Assembly (NCBI RefSeq): GCF_001708445.1
Contig: NZ_CP015637.1
Span: 2,915,001 to 2,979,000 of the forward strand
Direction: 5' to 3'
DNA: 64,000 bases
Source of the DNA: Pseudomonas fluorescens
Lineage (GTDB): Bacteria; Pseudomonadota; Gammaproteobacteria; Pseudomonadales; Pseudomonadaceae
The notes beneath the pieces were generated by a model. That model was not told where the DNA came from. It saw nothing but the letters and a program-made list of their open reading frames with translations, and ran no database searches. Both the position numbers and the translations under genes were made by a program. Below, piece by piece: positions 9,399 through 18,503 of this stretch. Numbering within the stretch: the stretch's first letter is position 1; every line of letters begins with the position of its first letter.

Positions 9399-10313
9399 AT
9401 GAATTCTTCAATTGCACAACGCCGTGATGGGTTCGATCAATGGGTCCATCAGATCAACCAGATCTGCGGCGCCTTCAGCGCGCAAACCCTGGGCGACGGA
9501 TTTTCCGGGCATATCCGCGAATACCAGAGCGGCGCGCTCAAACTCAGTTTTGTCGATGCCTGCCAGGCGCGGCTGTACCGCACGCCACGGGAGGTCGCGG
9601 CGGGCGAGGGCAGAAAGTACTTCGCGGTGTTCCAGCTCGAAGGCACGGCCTGCATGGCCCAGGGCGACAACCGGGTGGCGTTGTCGGCCGGTGATATCAC
9701 CCTGATCGACGCTTCACAGCCCAGCGATTTCACCTACAGCGAAAGCTCCCGGCAGTTGTCGTTGATTTTGCCGTACCCGCTGGTGGAGCAGTCCCTGCGC
9801 TTCAATCCGGTGAAGTGTGGTCATCGAATCGCCGCAACGTCACCCATCGCCACGCTGTCCCACCACTTGATACTGGACGCCACGCGCCACAACACCTTGA
9901 GCCAGCAGGAAAGCGAAGCGACCCTGGACGCGGTGGTCAGCCTGCTGCGCCCGGTTATCACCCACAGCGATGCGGCCGATGATCTGCACGAGCGGATCTT
10001 TCGCAAGACCCTTGGCTACATCGATGAGCACATTCGCTCCGAAGACCTGTGCCCTGAGTTGCTGGCGCGGGAGGTTGGGGTTTCGATGCGTGGGCTGTAC
10101 CGGATGTTTTCGCGCAAGGGGTTGGTGGTGGCGCGCTACATCAAGAATCGCCGCCTGGATTTATGCGCCGAGTCCCTGCGCCAATCGTGTGCGGAACAGA
10201 AGCTGTCGGCATTGGGGTATTCGTGGGGGTTTTCTGATTCGAGTTACTTCTCTACCGCGTTCAAGTCGCGCTTTGGCATTTCGCCGGGCGAGTATCGCAA
10301 GCAACACGCCTGA
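9399..10313 (+). CDS. feaR: AraC-family activator of aromatic amine degradation
   Basis: A 304-residue AraC-family regulator with an N-terminal AraC-binding-like domain (about 30-190) and a C-terminal double helix-turn-helix containing L-G-Y-S-W-G-F-S-D-S-S-Y-F-S-T-A-F. Length and neighbours match FeaR, the activator of tynA and feaB in E. coli. The start at 9399 was preferred to a GTG 12 bp upstream because GTGAGG sits at normal distance. It converges on tynA through a shared terminator. Candidate operators for it precede tynA, aauB and the cytochrome-feaB pair. Confidence 0.85.
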   Translation: MNSSIAQRRDGFDQWVHQINQICGAFSAQTLGDGFSGHIREYQSGALKLSFVDACQARLYRTPREVAAGEGRKYFAVFQLEGTACMAQGDNRVALSAGDITLIDASQPSDFTYSESSRQLSLILPYPLVEQSLRFNPVKCGHRIAATSPIATLSHHLILDATRHNTLSQQESEATLDAVVSLLRPVITHSDAADDLHERIFRKTLGYIDEHIRSEDLCPELLAREVGVSMRGLYRMFSRKGLVVARYIKNRRLDLCAESLRQSCAEQKLSALGYSWGFSDSSYFSTAFKSRFGISPGEYRKQHA

Positions 10314-10317
10314 AGCC

Positions 10318-10353
10318 AAAAAGCCCCTGTCGCGAGGGTGACAGGGGCTTTTT
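10318..10353. terminator. Bidirectional terminator between feaR and tynA
   Basis: A long hairpin, AAAAAGCCCCTGTC ... GACAGGGGCTTTTT, lies between the convergent ends of feaR and tynA. Runs of A on one side and T on the other make it a terminator for both transcripts. Confidence 0.93.
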
Positions 10354-10363
10354 GCTACGTGGG

Positions 10364-12652
10364 TCATTTAGGTGAGTTGAGGTTCAGTGTCGGCGTTTCA
10401 TCAAAGAAATTCCACGGTTTGAGCAGTACGTGCACCCACTCGGTCGGCATGATCGGCCACTCTTCCGCCCGGGCGATGTGAGTCGTGCCGGTGGTCAGCC
10501 AGACCACGTCGTCGCTGTTCTCGATCGACTGGTTGTCCTGGGTGAACTGCCCAAGGCCGGTGTCGCTTTGCGAACGGTTCGGGTACTTGCCCTCCGGGTA
10601 CTTCTCCTGCGGGTTGTAGCGCGTCACCCACAGCTGTTTGTCCATGAAGCTCAGGCGGTGATAGAGCCATTCATCCTTGCCAAAATTGGCGCCCTTGGCC
10701 ACCGGGTGTGTACCGCCGGCGTAGGGTATCAACTGGTAGGAAACCGGGTTGCCGACTTTGTTTTCCTTACCGAAGTTGGTCAACAGGCGCACGGTGGAGG
10801 GGTCGAACTTCTGTGCGGCCTGCTGCTCGGTGCTGACCACTCGTTGTTCGGTCTGCATGGTGCTGGTGCGCGGCCCACCACGGTCGTTGGGCGCAACCAC
10901 CGGGTTCACTTCCACCAGTGAGTTGTTCTCGCCGTCGATGTCCATGTCCAAGCGGAAGTTGTAGATATGCTGGTGGGTGGTGCCGACGATGTTGTGGTCC
11001 AGCAGCGTGCCGTAGCGTGTGTCTTCCTTGGCGGTGGCCTCGTGCATGGTCTTGGATTTGACACCCTTGACCGCTTCGATGCCGGTGGCGCCGGCGTCGA
11101 TACCGATGGTGCCGTTCTGCTGGAATACCCAGTCGAAGATGTAGTCGTAGTTACCCACGGTGCTGATCCAGCGGATCACCAGCTCTCGCCGTTCGGCGCT
11201 GATGTTGGGCTGGCCCATTTCCTGGTGTTTGTATTCGGGGCCGGCGTAGCGCTCGAACACCGCAATCGCATGGGGGATGGTGGTCGGGGCGCCGGTGTAG
11301 TCGGCAATGGTTGCGTCCAGCAGCACGGCGTTTTCCGGGGCGTCTTTGCCACGCGCAATCGGCGAGGTGAGGGTGCCCATGCCGTAGTCGCCCGAATCAA
11401 GGTAGGCCTTGAAGTACCAGCCGGCATCCGGGTCGCCGTACGGCACGATCATACCGCCCAGGTTGCCTTCGTACATGATCTTGCGTTTCTTGCCCTTGTC
11501 GTCATAAGTGACCGTGGACAGGATCGGCCCGACGCGGGAGTCGAGGCGCACATGAAAATCCCAGTTCTGCCAATGGATGCTGTTGCCGGTGATGGTGTAG
11601 TTCTTGCCTTCCGGCTCAATGATCTCCAGCGGCTTGAGCGCCACGCCCTTGCGGCCCCGGCCGTCATATGGGGTGGGTTTCATCGGTATAGGGACAACAG
11701 CGCCATCTTCGACTTTGATCAGTTTTTTCTGCTCAAGATCGACCACTGCCACCAAGCCCTCAATCGGGTGTGCCCAGTAGTTGCCGTCACCGGTGTCGAG
11801 GTAGCTGACGATTTTCAGCAGGCGCTTGTCCTGGACTAGACCGTCCTTTCCGTCGAAGTAACCGACGGTCAACGGCGTTGTCACCACTTTCTTGATGTCG
11901 GTGATGCCACGCTTGGCCAATGCCTGGGCATATTCAGTGCTGGTGGTGATCACCGATTGCACGGTGGCGAAGTCGTCCAGCAGCACCATGCCATGGGCGC
12001 CTTCAATTGGCTTCCAGGACAGCAGCGACTTGCTGTCCAGGTCGACCTGGCCCTCGATCACATGCTTGCCATCAAGCACCACGATATTGGCCTGGCGCGA
12101 CTGGGTCGGTTTCTGTCCGCTGTAGATGAAATTCCACACCTGATCCTTGGGCGGCGTGTGCACCGACACTTCGGTGAAGCGCAAACCTGGCTTGTAGTGT
12201 GCCGAGTGCTTGATGATCTCGACTGCGCTGTTGATCTCATCCGCGCTCAGCGGGTTGAGCGGGCTGGGGCGGGTCTCGACGATAAAGGTCTTGTCCAGGC
12301 CGGATTGGAACACCTGGTTGATAAAGTCCTTGGACATGTACGCGGTCTTGCCCTTGAACACCACCGGCACCTGCAACTCCATGCGCTTGCCGTTGAGTAT
12401 GGCGACCTTGCTGTCAGGCTTGACCTTGACGTAGGCGCCGTCCTTGGCAATCACGAATAAGTTGGCGTAGTCGTCCCATTTGACGGAGGCGCCAAACGCT
12501 TCAAGGGTCGATTGCAGCGGCACCATTTCGGCAGTACCGCCATGGGCCTGCGCCGCGGATTGCAAGCCAGGCAAGCCGAAAGCTCCCAGGGCAATGGCCA
12601 GTGCGAGCCGGGCCAGGGGGGTTCTTTTGAGCAAAGCGGCGGACGAAAACAT
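10364..12652 (-). CDS. tynA: Primary-amine oxidase (copper/TPQ), exported
   Basis: A 762-residue copper amine oxidase that converts phenylethylamine or tyramine to the aldehyde, ammonia and H2O2 in the periplasm. The TPQ-forming tyrosine lies in V-G-N-Y-D-Y; the catalytic base Asp in Y-L-D-S-G-D-Y-G; the copper ligands in H-Q-H-I-Y-N-F-R-L-D and T-T-H-I-A-R. A signal peptide ends near A-A-Q-A-H-G, followed by the copper-amine-oxidase-like N-terminal domain as in the E. coli enzyme. The start at 12652 gives the normal signal peptide; a 28-residue upstream extension looks non-coding. It is preceded by two 21-bp-spaced candidate FeaR sites. Confidence 0.96.
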   Translation of the reverse strand: MFSSAALLKRTPLARLALAIALGAFGLPGLQSAAQAHGGTAEMVPLQSTLEAFGASVKWDDYANLFVIAKDGAYVKVKPDSKVAILNGKRMELQVPVVFKGKTAYMSKDFINQVFQSGLDKTFIVETRPSPLNPLSADEINSAVEIIKHSAHYKPGLRFTEVSVHTPPKDQVWNFIYSGQKPTQSRQANIVVLDGKHVIEGQVDLDSKSLLSWKPIEGAHGMVLLDDFATVQSVITTSTEYAQALAKRGITDIKKVVTTPLTVGYFDGKDGLVQDKRLLKIVSYLDTGDGNYWAHPIEGLVAVVDLEQKKLIKVEDGAVVPIPMKPTPYDGRGRKGVALKPLEIIEPEGKNYTITGNSIHWQNWDFHVRLDSRVGPILSTVTYDDKGKKRKIMYEGNLGGMIVPYGDPDAGWYFKAYLDSGDYGMGTLTSPIARGKDAPENAVLLDATIADYTGAPTTIPHAIAVFERYAGPEYKHQEMGQPNISAERRELVIRWISTVGNYDYIFDWVFQQNGTIGIDAGATGIEAVKGVKSKTMHEATAKEDTRYGTLLDHNIVGTTHQHIYNFRLDMDIDGENNSLVEVNPVVAPNDRGGPRTSTMQTEQRVVSTEQQAAQKFDPSTVRLLTNFGKENKVGNPVSYQLIPYAGGTHPVAKGANFGKDEWLYHRLSFMDKQLWVTRYNPQEKYPEGKYPNRSQSDTGLGQFTQDNQSIENSDDVVWLTTGTTHIARAEEWPIMPTEWVHVLLKPWNFFDETPTLNLNSPK

Positions 12653-12720
12653 GGCTGAGTTCCTTGAGGAAAACCGAGGACAGTGACAGCGCACTTTGCT
12701 ACAGCCTGTAGAGCGATGCA

Positions 12721-12756
12721 TTTGGATTCTCGCCAAAATACTTTGGCTGCGTGCCT
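12721..12756 (-). promoter_or_regulatory. Tandem candidate FeaR sites upstream of tynA
   Basis: On the minus strand AGGCA (12756-12752) and TGGCG (12735-12731) are exactly 21 bp apart, each followed after 7 bases by AAA. The motif resembles the TGNCA-N8-AAA consensus proposed for E. coli FeaR (recalled), and tandem direct half-sites suit AraC-family dimers. The pair lies in the 107-bp gap before tynA, about 70-105 bp from the start codon. Similar pairs occur before aauB and the cytochrome-feaB genes. Confidence 0.6.
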
Positions 12757-12759
12757 GAA

Positions 12760-13281
12760 TCAGTAGCTCATCCCATCATCAATCGCAATTCCCCGGTCAC
12801 GCATCGCCTTGACCAGCGTAGCGCGGGTGCCTGGCAAGTTGAGCATAGCCTCCTCGCGCAGTGTCTTGACCTCTTTCGCGGTGTAGGGCGTGTAGTCCAT
12901 TGGCGTGCTGCTGCCGGCCATGCCGTCTTTGCGCACGAGCCAGTTCAGCAGGTCGGCCAACTGGGCATTGTTCAACGCCGACTGTGACATCCCGGGTACC
13001 CGCACGAGAAACTCACGCCCGCCCGGCACTTTGAGGAAATTACCGACAAACCCCTTGAGTCGGGGCGTGTCGTTGGCAGCCGACCCCATGCCGTCGCCCA
13101 GGTGGCAGCCGGCGCACTGCAGTTGATAGTTCACGCTGTTGCTGTAGCCGGCTTGTGAAATCGGGGTTTGCGGCGCTTCATTGCCCGGCGCATGCCGCTG
13201 CGCCGGGTTGGGAATAGCCCTGGCGTACGCCAGGGGAGCGGTCATCACACAGGCGAGACCGAGGGCTAGCAACCTACGCAT
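12760..13281 (-). CDS. Periplasmic c-type cytochrome of the aromatic amine dehydrogenase cluster
   Basis: A 173-residue protein with a signal peptide (MRRLLALGLACVM..., cleavage near A-Y-A-R) and one haem-binding C-A-G-C-H at residues 56-60. It is the last gene of the leftward aauB-E-D-A operon, 13 bp after aauA. Its position suggests an electron-transfer partner for the amine dehydrogenase or a role in its maturation; the sequence does not decide between these. No di-haem MauG-type protein is present. Confidence 0.85.
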   Translation of the reverse strand: MRRLLALGLACVMTAPLAYARAIPNPAQRHAPGNEAPQTPISQAGYSNSVNYQLQCAGCHLGDGMGSAANDTPRLKGFVGNFLKVPGGREFLVRVPGMSQSALNNAQLADLLNWLVRKDGMAGSSTPMDYTPYTAKEVKTLREEAMLNLPGTRATLVKAMRDRGIAIDDGMSY

Positions 13282-13294
13282 GACCGCCTCCTTC

Positions 13295-13816
13295 TTAGAC
13301 CGCGACGCCGCGAATGACCGACACGGTGCAGTGGTAGATGTGGGATTTGGCGGCCAGGCACCAATTCACATCGTTGTTGTTGAATGGGCGATAGGCCGGT
13401 TCTTCACTGTCGTTACGGGTGCAGGCGCATTGGGCGCAGCTTTGCTTACCGCAGCAATCGTTGTACGAAATGATGTAGTCCTTGCCATCGGCCGGGTTAC
13501 GGCAGGTGCCGATCCAGGTGACCTGCGACGCCTCGGTGCCCGGTGGGCACGAGGTGACCGAGCCGCCGCAGCAACTGCACAAGAAGCCGTCAATGGAGCA
13601 GTAGCGCCAGTAGTCACAAGTATTCGGGTCGCCGGGGTCGCCCGCTTTCGGGTTGTCGGCAGCAAGGGCCTTGCTGGTGCGGTCCAGGGGCAGCAACAGC
13701 GGTAGCGCGGCGCCAGCTACCATCAACGAGCCCATGCGAGACAGTAATTTGCGCCGAGACGTTGTGTCGGCTACCCGGCGCGTGGAGCGTTCAAACAACA
13801 GGTCCAGTAGTTTCAT
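13295..13816 (-). CDS. aauA: Aromatic amine/methylamine dehydrogenase small (TTQ) subunit
   Basis: A 173-residue cysteine-rich protein (about 14 Cys in the mature part) matching the TTQ-bearing light chain. Trp101 and Trp152 are 51 residues apart, the spacing of the two cross-linked tryptophans in known TTQ enzymes, and Asp120 (19 after the first Trp, in Y-N-D-C-C-G-K) fits the catalytic base. A twin-arginine-like leader (S-R-R-K-L-L) precedes a hydrophobic stretch, as in the family. It follows aauD by 18 bp. Assignment to aromatic amines rather than methylamine rests on the tynA/feaB/paa context. Confidence 0.92.
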   Translation of the reverse strand: MKLLDLLFERSTRRVADTTSRRKLLSRMGSLMVAGAALPLLLPLDRTSKALAADNPKAGDPGDPNTCDYWRYCSIDGFLCSCCGGSVTSCPPGTEASQVTWIGTCRNPADGKDYIISYNDCCGKQSCAQCACTRNDSEEPAYRPFNNNDVNWCLAAKSHIYHCTVSVIRGVAV

Positions 13817-13834
13817 GAGGTATTCCTGCCTAGA

Positions 13835-14443
13835 TCAGTGGCTGTGGACGTGTGGGTGCGGCTGGCTGTTCAGGTATTCCTGCAGCGTGGCGCTGTTGAG
13901 GTGCTCGACTTCGAACAGGCTGTCCAGGTGCTCGCGTGAGTTGACCAGGCCCTTTGCACGCAGGGTGCCGTTCTTGTCGATCAGCGCGGCATACGGCAGC
14001 TTGCCGATCTGATAGGTCATGCCCACTTCCGGGCCGACTACGTAAGTGGCGTGCTCCAGTTTGTGTTCGCGGATCAGCGCTTGCTGGGCGTCCATGTCGC
14101 CATCGCTGATGAAAACCACGTCGAGGCGGTCGGCCTGTTCCCTGGCAATGGATTTGATTGCTGGCAACAGCGACTTGCAGATGGGGCAAGTGGGCGAGAG
14201 AAAGAACAGCAATTGGTTCTTTTCGCCGGCGTAGCCGAAGTTCACCGGGCGGCCGTTACGGTCGGAAGCAGTGACTTGCGGAGCGGCTTCGTTCACGGCC
14301 ACGCCCTTGTCGACCATCAGCGCGCCGGCTGGCGCCAGGCGGCCGTGGAGCACACCAATCTGGCGGACCAGGCCCATGACCACAAACGCCACGGCCACCA
14401 GCAACACCCAGAGCAACACGTTGGATACGATTAAACCTTCCAT
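13835..14443 (-). CDS. aauD: MauD/AauD thioredoxin-like disulfide maturation protein
   Basis: A 202-residue protein with one N-terminal membrane anchor (about residues 5-25) and a thioredoxin-like domain carrying the redox motif C-P-I-C near residue 86. MauD-type proteins are needed to form or isomerise the many disulfides of the TTQ subunit. A histidine-rich tail (PHPHVHSH) ends the protein. It lies 3 bp after aauE and 18 bp before aauA, the conserved B-E-D-A order. Confidence 0.92.
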   Translation of the reverse strand: MEGLIVSNVLLWVLLVAVAFVVMGLVRQIGVLHGRLAPAGALMVDKGVAVNEAAPQVTASDRNGRPVNFGYAGEKNQLLFFLSPTCPICKSLLPAIKSIAREQADRLDVVFISDGDMDAQQALIREHKLEHATYVVGPEVGMTYQIGKLPYAALIDKNGTLRAKGLVNSREHLDSLFEVEHLNSATLQEYLNSQPHPHVHSH

Positions 14444-14446
14444 TGA

Positions 14447-14986
14447 TCACCTACCAATCAGTTTGAGCAGAAGAGGGGAGTTCGCCAGCAGGCCGTCGGC
14501 CGCGGCGTAAACCAGCAGCAGCACGGCGGTGGCCGCTACGCTGACAAAACTATCGAAAACACCCAGGTCACGGGCCACCGGTGCCACGCCAGCGAGCAGT
14601 GCCAGCCCCACCAGTGCGCTGTTGCGCAGCAGCAGGAGCGGGCGAAGTGGTTGTGCCTGGTCCGGGCCTGCACAGCCGCAGTCGATATCCCGACGGCCGC
14701 GCCACAAGTTGATCGCGATCGCCAGGGCGTACAGCGCAATCAGGCCAGCGGCAGCCAGTGCCGCTCCGCCTCGACTGGCGGGGACCAACAACGCAAAAGC
14801 CACCATCAACTCCACCAGGGGGATCACTCGGGCAAGGGGGCGTACCGCTGAATCGGGCAACAGTTGATAGTCCGCCAACTGCTTGGCGAAACGTGCCGGT
14901 GCGCGCACCTTGTGGGTCGCGGCGCTAGCCAGCAATACCGCGAGCGTGAGCGCACTGGTGAGGATGAAGATCGGGTCTAAGTGCAT
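14447..14986 (-). CDS. aauE: MauE/AauE membrane protein
   Basis: A 179-residue integral membrane protein with about four to five hydrophobic helices and a C-G-C motif in D-I-D-C-G-C-A-G-P, the MauE pattern (DoxX-like fold). MauE works with MauD in periplasmic maturation of the TTQ subunit, probably passing reducing equivalents across the membrane. It lies between aauB and aauD with gaps of 13 and 3 bp. Confidence 0.92.
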   Translation of the reverse strand: MHLDPIFILTSALTLAVLLASAATHKVRAPARFAKQLADYQLLPDSAVRPLARVIPLVELMVAFALLVPASRGGAALAAAGLIALYALAIAINLWRGRRDIDCGCAGPDQAQPLRPLLLLRNSALVGLALLAGVAPVARDLGVFDSFVSVAATAVLLLVYAAADGLLANSPLLLKLIGR

Positions 14987-14999
14987 AGCCGAGCCTCCC

Positions 15000-16148
15000 T
15001 TAGTAGCTCATGATCTGGGTCGCGGTTTTGGCGACCTTGGGCATGCTGGCGTTGAGCTTGTTGGTCTTGAGGTCGAAGATCTGCAGGCCCCCTTCGATGT
15101 CGGCGCCAAGCAGCAACGGCTTGTCATCGCCGGTCGCTTGCAGGCTCCACACCGGCACCGGCGCTTCCAGGGTGGCGACTTTTTTGTGGGTCTTGAGATC
15201 GAACGCCCAGATCAGCGGGCTGGGGTCTTCCCACTTCATTGGTTCATGGGCGTCGTGCATCAGCACGTACAGGCGGTTCAGCTTCGGCGCGACCGCCATC
15301 AACTGCCAGCCTCCTGGCGCCCAGCCGGCTTGCTTTTCCGCCTCGGTGGTGAGCGTCCAGGAACCGAGGATTTTCGGCGCGTCTCCCGAGAAATCCACCG
15401 GGCGCACCGTACCCGTAGTGGTGGTGAAGTAGTAGGTGTCGCCCACGTTCACCGCGCGCTCGTTGAGCTTCTCTGCATTCGGGTCGAAGAACGCTGTGCG
15501 GCTGCGAGCCGTTTCCTGGCCCTGATCGTTGAGCGTGACCACCTGCAGGCTGCCATCGCCGCAAAGTGAGGCAAAGCGACGATTGCCCACCGGGTAGTTG
15601 AGCACGCAACCGGGAATCGCCAGCTCGGCGGTAACAGTCTTGGCCTGGGTGTCCACCACGGTCACCGAGGTGGACGGTGTGAAGTTGTAGACGTAGACGA
15701 AGCGGTCATCGGCGCTGGTTTTCAGGCCGTAGCGCTGGGTCAGCGACTCGGCGCGCTTGCTGGGAATCAATACCTCCCAGGCTGGCGAGAGGGTGGAGCT
15801 GTCCCAGGCGGTCAGCACGTCGGTGCGGGTGCCACGGGTGCCGCGTGAGTAGAAGATGTCAGCGCTGTACAGGGTTTTCTGGTCGTGACTGAGCGTGGAG
15901 GGGGCAGCAAAGCCCGTGGGGACCATGCCGAGCACGCGTTTTTTATCGGGGTCGACCACGGTGACGCGGCCTACCACAAAGCTTTCGAACTCGACGTCGA
16001 CGATAAACGCGCGGTGGGCTTCAGGTGGAAACGCCAACACGGTGTTGCCGATGGTGTCGGCCGGCAGGTCCGCGTTGGCCGTATTCAAACCCAGTACCAA
16101 CAGGCTGATGCCCAGCGCTGAGGGAACGGTGATTCTGGTGGCTCGCAT
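15000..16148 (-). CDS. aauB: Aromatic amine/methylamine dehydrogenase large subunit
   Basis: A 382-residue exported protein with a signal peptide (cleavage near T-A-N-A-D) and a seven-bladed beta-propeller of repeated D-x-x-T/K...V strands, matching the heavy chain of TTQ amine dehydrogenases. The heavy chain scaffolds two light chains and shapes the substrate channel. It is the first gene of the leftward aauBEDA-cytochrome operon, preceded by a 177-bp gap holding two 21-bp-spaced candidate FeaR sites. Confidence 0.92.
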   Translation of the reverse strand: MRATRITVPSALGISLLVLGLNTANADLPADTIGNTVLAFPPEAHRAFIVDVEFESFVVGRVTVVDPDKKRVLGMVPTGFAAPSTLSHDQKTLYSADIFYSRGTRGTRTDVLTAWDSSTLSPAWEVLIPSKRAESLTQRYGLKTSADDRFVYVYNFTPSTSVTVVDTQAKTVTAELAIPGCVLNYPVGNRRFASLCGDGSLQVVTLNDQGQETARSRTAFFDPNAEKLNERAVNVGDTYYFTTTTGTVRPVDFSGDAPKILGSWTLTTEAEKQAGWAPGGWQLMAVAPKLNRLYVLMHDAHEPMKWEDPSPLIWAFDLKTHKKVATLEAPVPVWSLQATGDDKPLLLGADIEGGLQIFDLKTNKLNASMPKVAKTATQIMSY

Positions 16149-16235
16149 TCGGGGGAACTCCCTTGGTTATTGTTCGTGCAGATCGCGGTGGCAGAGTGCT
16201 GCAGTTCGATTCTGCCTGGGTCGGCGGGTGCGGGA

Positions 16236-16272
16236 ATTAGGCTGCGTGCCAACCGTTTGTGTGTGTGTGCCA
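16236..16272 (-). promoter_or_regulatory. Tandem candidate FeaR sites upstream of aauB
   Basis: On the minus strand two TGGCA words (16272-16268 and 16251-16247) are exactly 21 bp apart, each followed after 8-9 bases by an A-rich triplet. The inner site shares GGCACGCAGCC with the tynA site. The pair is about 100-125 bp before the aauB start. A sigma-54-like -24 word overlaps the inner site, but no matching -12 element was found. Confidence 0.6.
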
Positions 16273-16325
16273 GTTGCTGGGCATGGGGCGTCGGCTGGCG
16301 GAGCGTTTCAGATTAACGGGGAGGT

Positions 16326-18449
16326 TCAAATCCGAAAGCTCCCCACCAACTGCTTTAGCCGCTCGGCTTGTCGTTCCAGCTCTGTACAGGTCAGCAGGGT
16401 CGCTTGCAGGTTTTCCACGCCCTGGCTGTTCAGCAGGTTGATCTCGGTGATGTCCACATTCAACGCTTCGACGACGGCGGTCTGTTCCTCGGTGGCGGCT
16501 GCGACCGATTGGTTCATGTTGTCGATTTCACCGATGCGTTGCGTCACGCTGCCCAGGCGTTGGCCGGCCAGGTGGACGGTGCTGACGCTGGATTCGCTGT
16601 GTTGCTGGCTCTCGATCATGGTGGTGACGGAGTCGCGGGCGCCGACTTGCAGGGTTTCGATCATCTGTTGGATCTCCTGGGTCGACTCCTGGGTGCGATG
16701 GGCCAGGCTGCGTACCTCGTCAGCGACTACCGCGAAGCCACGACCGGCTTCTCCTGCGCGGGCGGCTTCGATGGCGGCATTGAGCGCCAGCAGGTTGGTC
16801 TGCTGGGAAATGCTCTTGATCACTTCGAGGATCCGCCCGATGTTTACCGTTTTGTCGTTAAGCACCTCGATATTGGCGCGCGAGGTACTGATCTTGCCGG
16901 ACAGTTCGTTGATTAACTGAATCGTATGCTGAACCACTTCGTGACCGTCACTGGCTTGTTGCCGCGCGGCGGAGGCTTGCTGCGAGGCGACGGCGGCGTT
17001 GCTGGCGATTTCCTGGGCGGCGGCCCCCAGTTGGTTGATCGCGGCGGCCACGCTGTTGGTTCGCTGGGATTGTTCGTCCGAGTTGCGCAGCGACGAGTTG
17101 GATGCCAGCAGTACGCGCTTAGCCCCTTCATTCACGCCCAGCGCGGCTGATGACACTTCGCGGATCGACTGGTGAATGCGCTCGACGAAACGGTTGAACG
17201 CCGTCGCGAGTTGGCCGAGTTCATCCCTTGAGTGCACGTCCAGGCGGCGGGTCAGGTCGCCTTCGCCCAAGGAGATGTCTTCCATGACCCGCGTCAGCAC
17301 CTGCAGCGGGCGGGTGATGCGAAACGCGGTGTACCAGATCAGTAACAGACCAAGCAGTGCCGAGCCGCCGCCCAGCAATAGCTCCAACACCTTGCTGCGG
17401 GCGCTCTGCCCATCCAGTTCGTATTGCAGTGCCGTGACCGGCGCCAGCAACACGGCCTGCGGTACGCTGACCAGCACGCCCCATTGCGCTACGTCGGCAA
17501 TCGGCGGCAACGGCTCAAGCACTTTGATCTGTTGCGGGTCGACAAACACCTGGGGCTGGCCTTGGCGCAGGGCATCCATGATGCCTGCCGCTTCGGATGT
17601 GCCCAGGCGACTGACGTCTTGACTGTTGGCCGAGATCACCCCGAGCGGGCTGACGATGCTGATCTGGCCCTGGCCACCGAACAGTTGCTGAGCACTGGCT
17701 TCGCTTTTGTGTTGCAAGTCGGCGAGGTTGATATCCAGACCGACCACGGCGATGACCTTGCCATTCTCCAACAAGGGGAACGCAACGCTGGTGACCAACT
17801 TGCGGCTGCCGGAAGCTTCATCGAAGTACGGCTCCAGCACGCAGGCTTTGCGACTGTCGCGGGCGCACGTGTAGAACGCGTTGTAGGGCGCGCCGCTGGG
17901 GCCTGGGGCGGTGTTGGCAAGTAGTGCTTCTTCGCCGACGACGGCTTGTAGTTCGCCGGGTTGGCTTTGCACCCAGTAGAGTGAGAAGCGCCCAGCGTCG
18001 TTGCTGCCCAGTGCAGGCTGGTTGGCAAAGTCGATGTCGGCGCCGTCCAATGCATCGGGCTCGAATATAACGTAAATCCCCAGGAGGTCGGGCTTGTCGA
18101 TCAGGGCCTGGTGAACCTGCCGGGTCACTTCCTCGCGCAGTTGCTGGCGCGTCAGGGTGCCCTTGGCGTGCAGTTGGCGCAGGTACAGCAGGTACCGTGA
18201 CAAGCCTTGGCCGTACTCGTGGGTCAGCGTGAACGTGCGCTGCACCTGCATCGCCTGCAATTTACCCAGGGCCTGCATATGCTCCCTAGCCGCATCGGCC
18301 AGCATCGCGGTGCTGGCTTGGTCGACTTGCTGGCGACTTTGATGGGTTTGGTAGAGTGACAACCCCATCAACATGCCGACTACCAATAGCAGGCAGAGGC
18401 CGGCGAGCAGGGTGATCTTGCTCTGAATCGTCAGGCGTTTTATGTGCAT
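16326..18449 (-). CDS. Methyl-accepting chemotaxis protein (dCache type)
   Basis: A 707-residue chemoreceptor. After one N-terminal membrane helix (about 13-35) comes a large periplasmic dCache-like sensor (about 40-330, with E-P-Y-F-D and V-V-G-L-D-I-N-L typical of double Cache), a second helix, a HAMP domain and the signalling domain with the conserved [15 protein letters not shown] hairpin tip. No C-terminal CheR-binding pentapeptide is seen. The start at 18449 (MHIKRLT) begins just before the first helix. It lies 54 bp after the porin gene on the same strand, inside the amine locus, so an aromatic-amine or related ligand is a reasonable guess. Confidence 0.9.
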   Translation of the reverse strand: MHIKRLTIQSKITLLAGLCLLLVVGMLMGLSLYQTHQSRQQVDQASTAMLADAAREHMQALGKLQAMQVQRTFTLTHEYGQGLSRYLLYLRQLHAKGTLTRQQLREEVTRQVHQALIDKPDLLGIYVIFEPDALDGADIDFANQPALGSNDAGRFSLYWVQSQPGELQAVVGEEALLANTAPGPSGAPYNAFYTCARDSRKACVLEPYFDEASGSRKLVTSVAFPLLENGKVIAVVGLDINLADLQHKSEASAQQLFGGQGQISIVSPLGVISANSQDVSRLGTSEAAGIMDALRQGQPQVFVDPQQIKVLEPLPPIADVAQWGVLVSVPQAVLLAPVTALQYELDGQSARSKVLELLLGGGSALLGLLLIWYTAFRITRPLQVLTRVMEDISLGEGDLTRRLDVHSRDELGQLATAFNRFVERIHQSIREVSSAALGVNEGAKRVLLASNSSLRNSDEQSQRTNSVAAAINQLGAAAQEIASNAAVASQQASAARQQASDGHEVVQHTIQLINELSGKISTSRANIEVLNDKTVNIGRILEVIKSISQQTNLLALNAAIEAARAGEAGRGFAVVADEVRSLAHRTQESTQEIQQMIETLQVGARDSVTTMIESQQHSESSVSTVHLAGQRLGSVTQRIGEIDNMNQSVAAATEEQTAVVEALNVDITEINLLNSQGVENLQATLLTCTELERQAERLKQLVGSFRI

Positions 18450-18503
18450 CGGATAAGCCTTATTCCACCGGTGCAATGGCGTATGCCACTGCACCGGCCG
18501 GGG

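Noticed and set aside
16236-16272. Sigma-54 promoter before aauB
   Set aside because: A TTGGCACG -24-like word exists but the -12 element is not matched; the word is better explained as one of a pair of FeaR half-sites.
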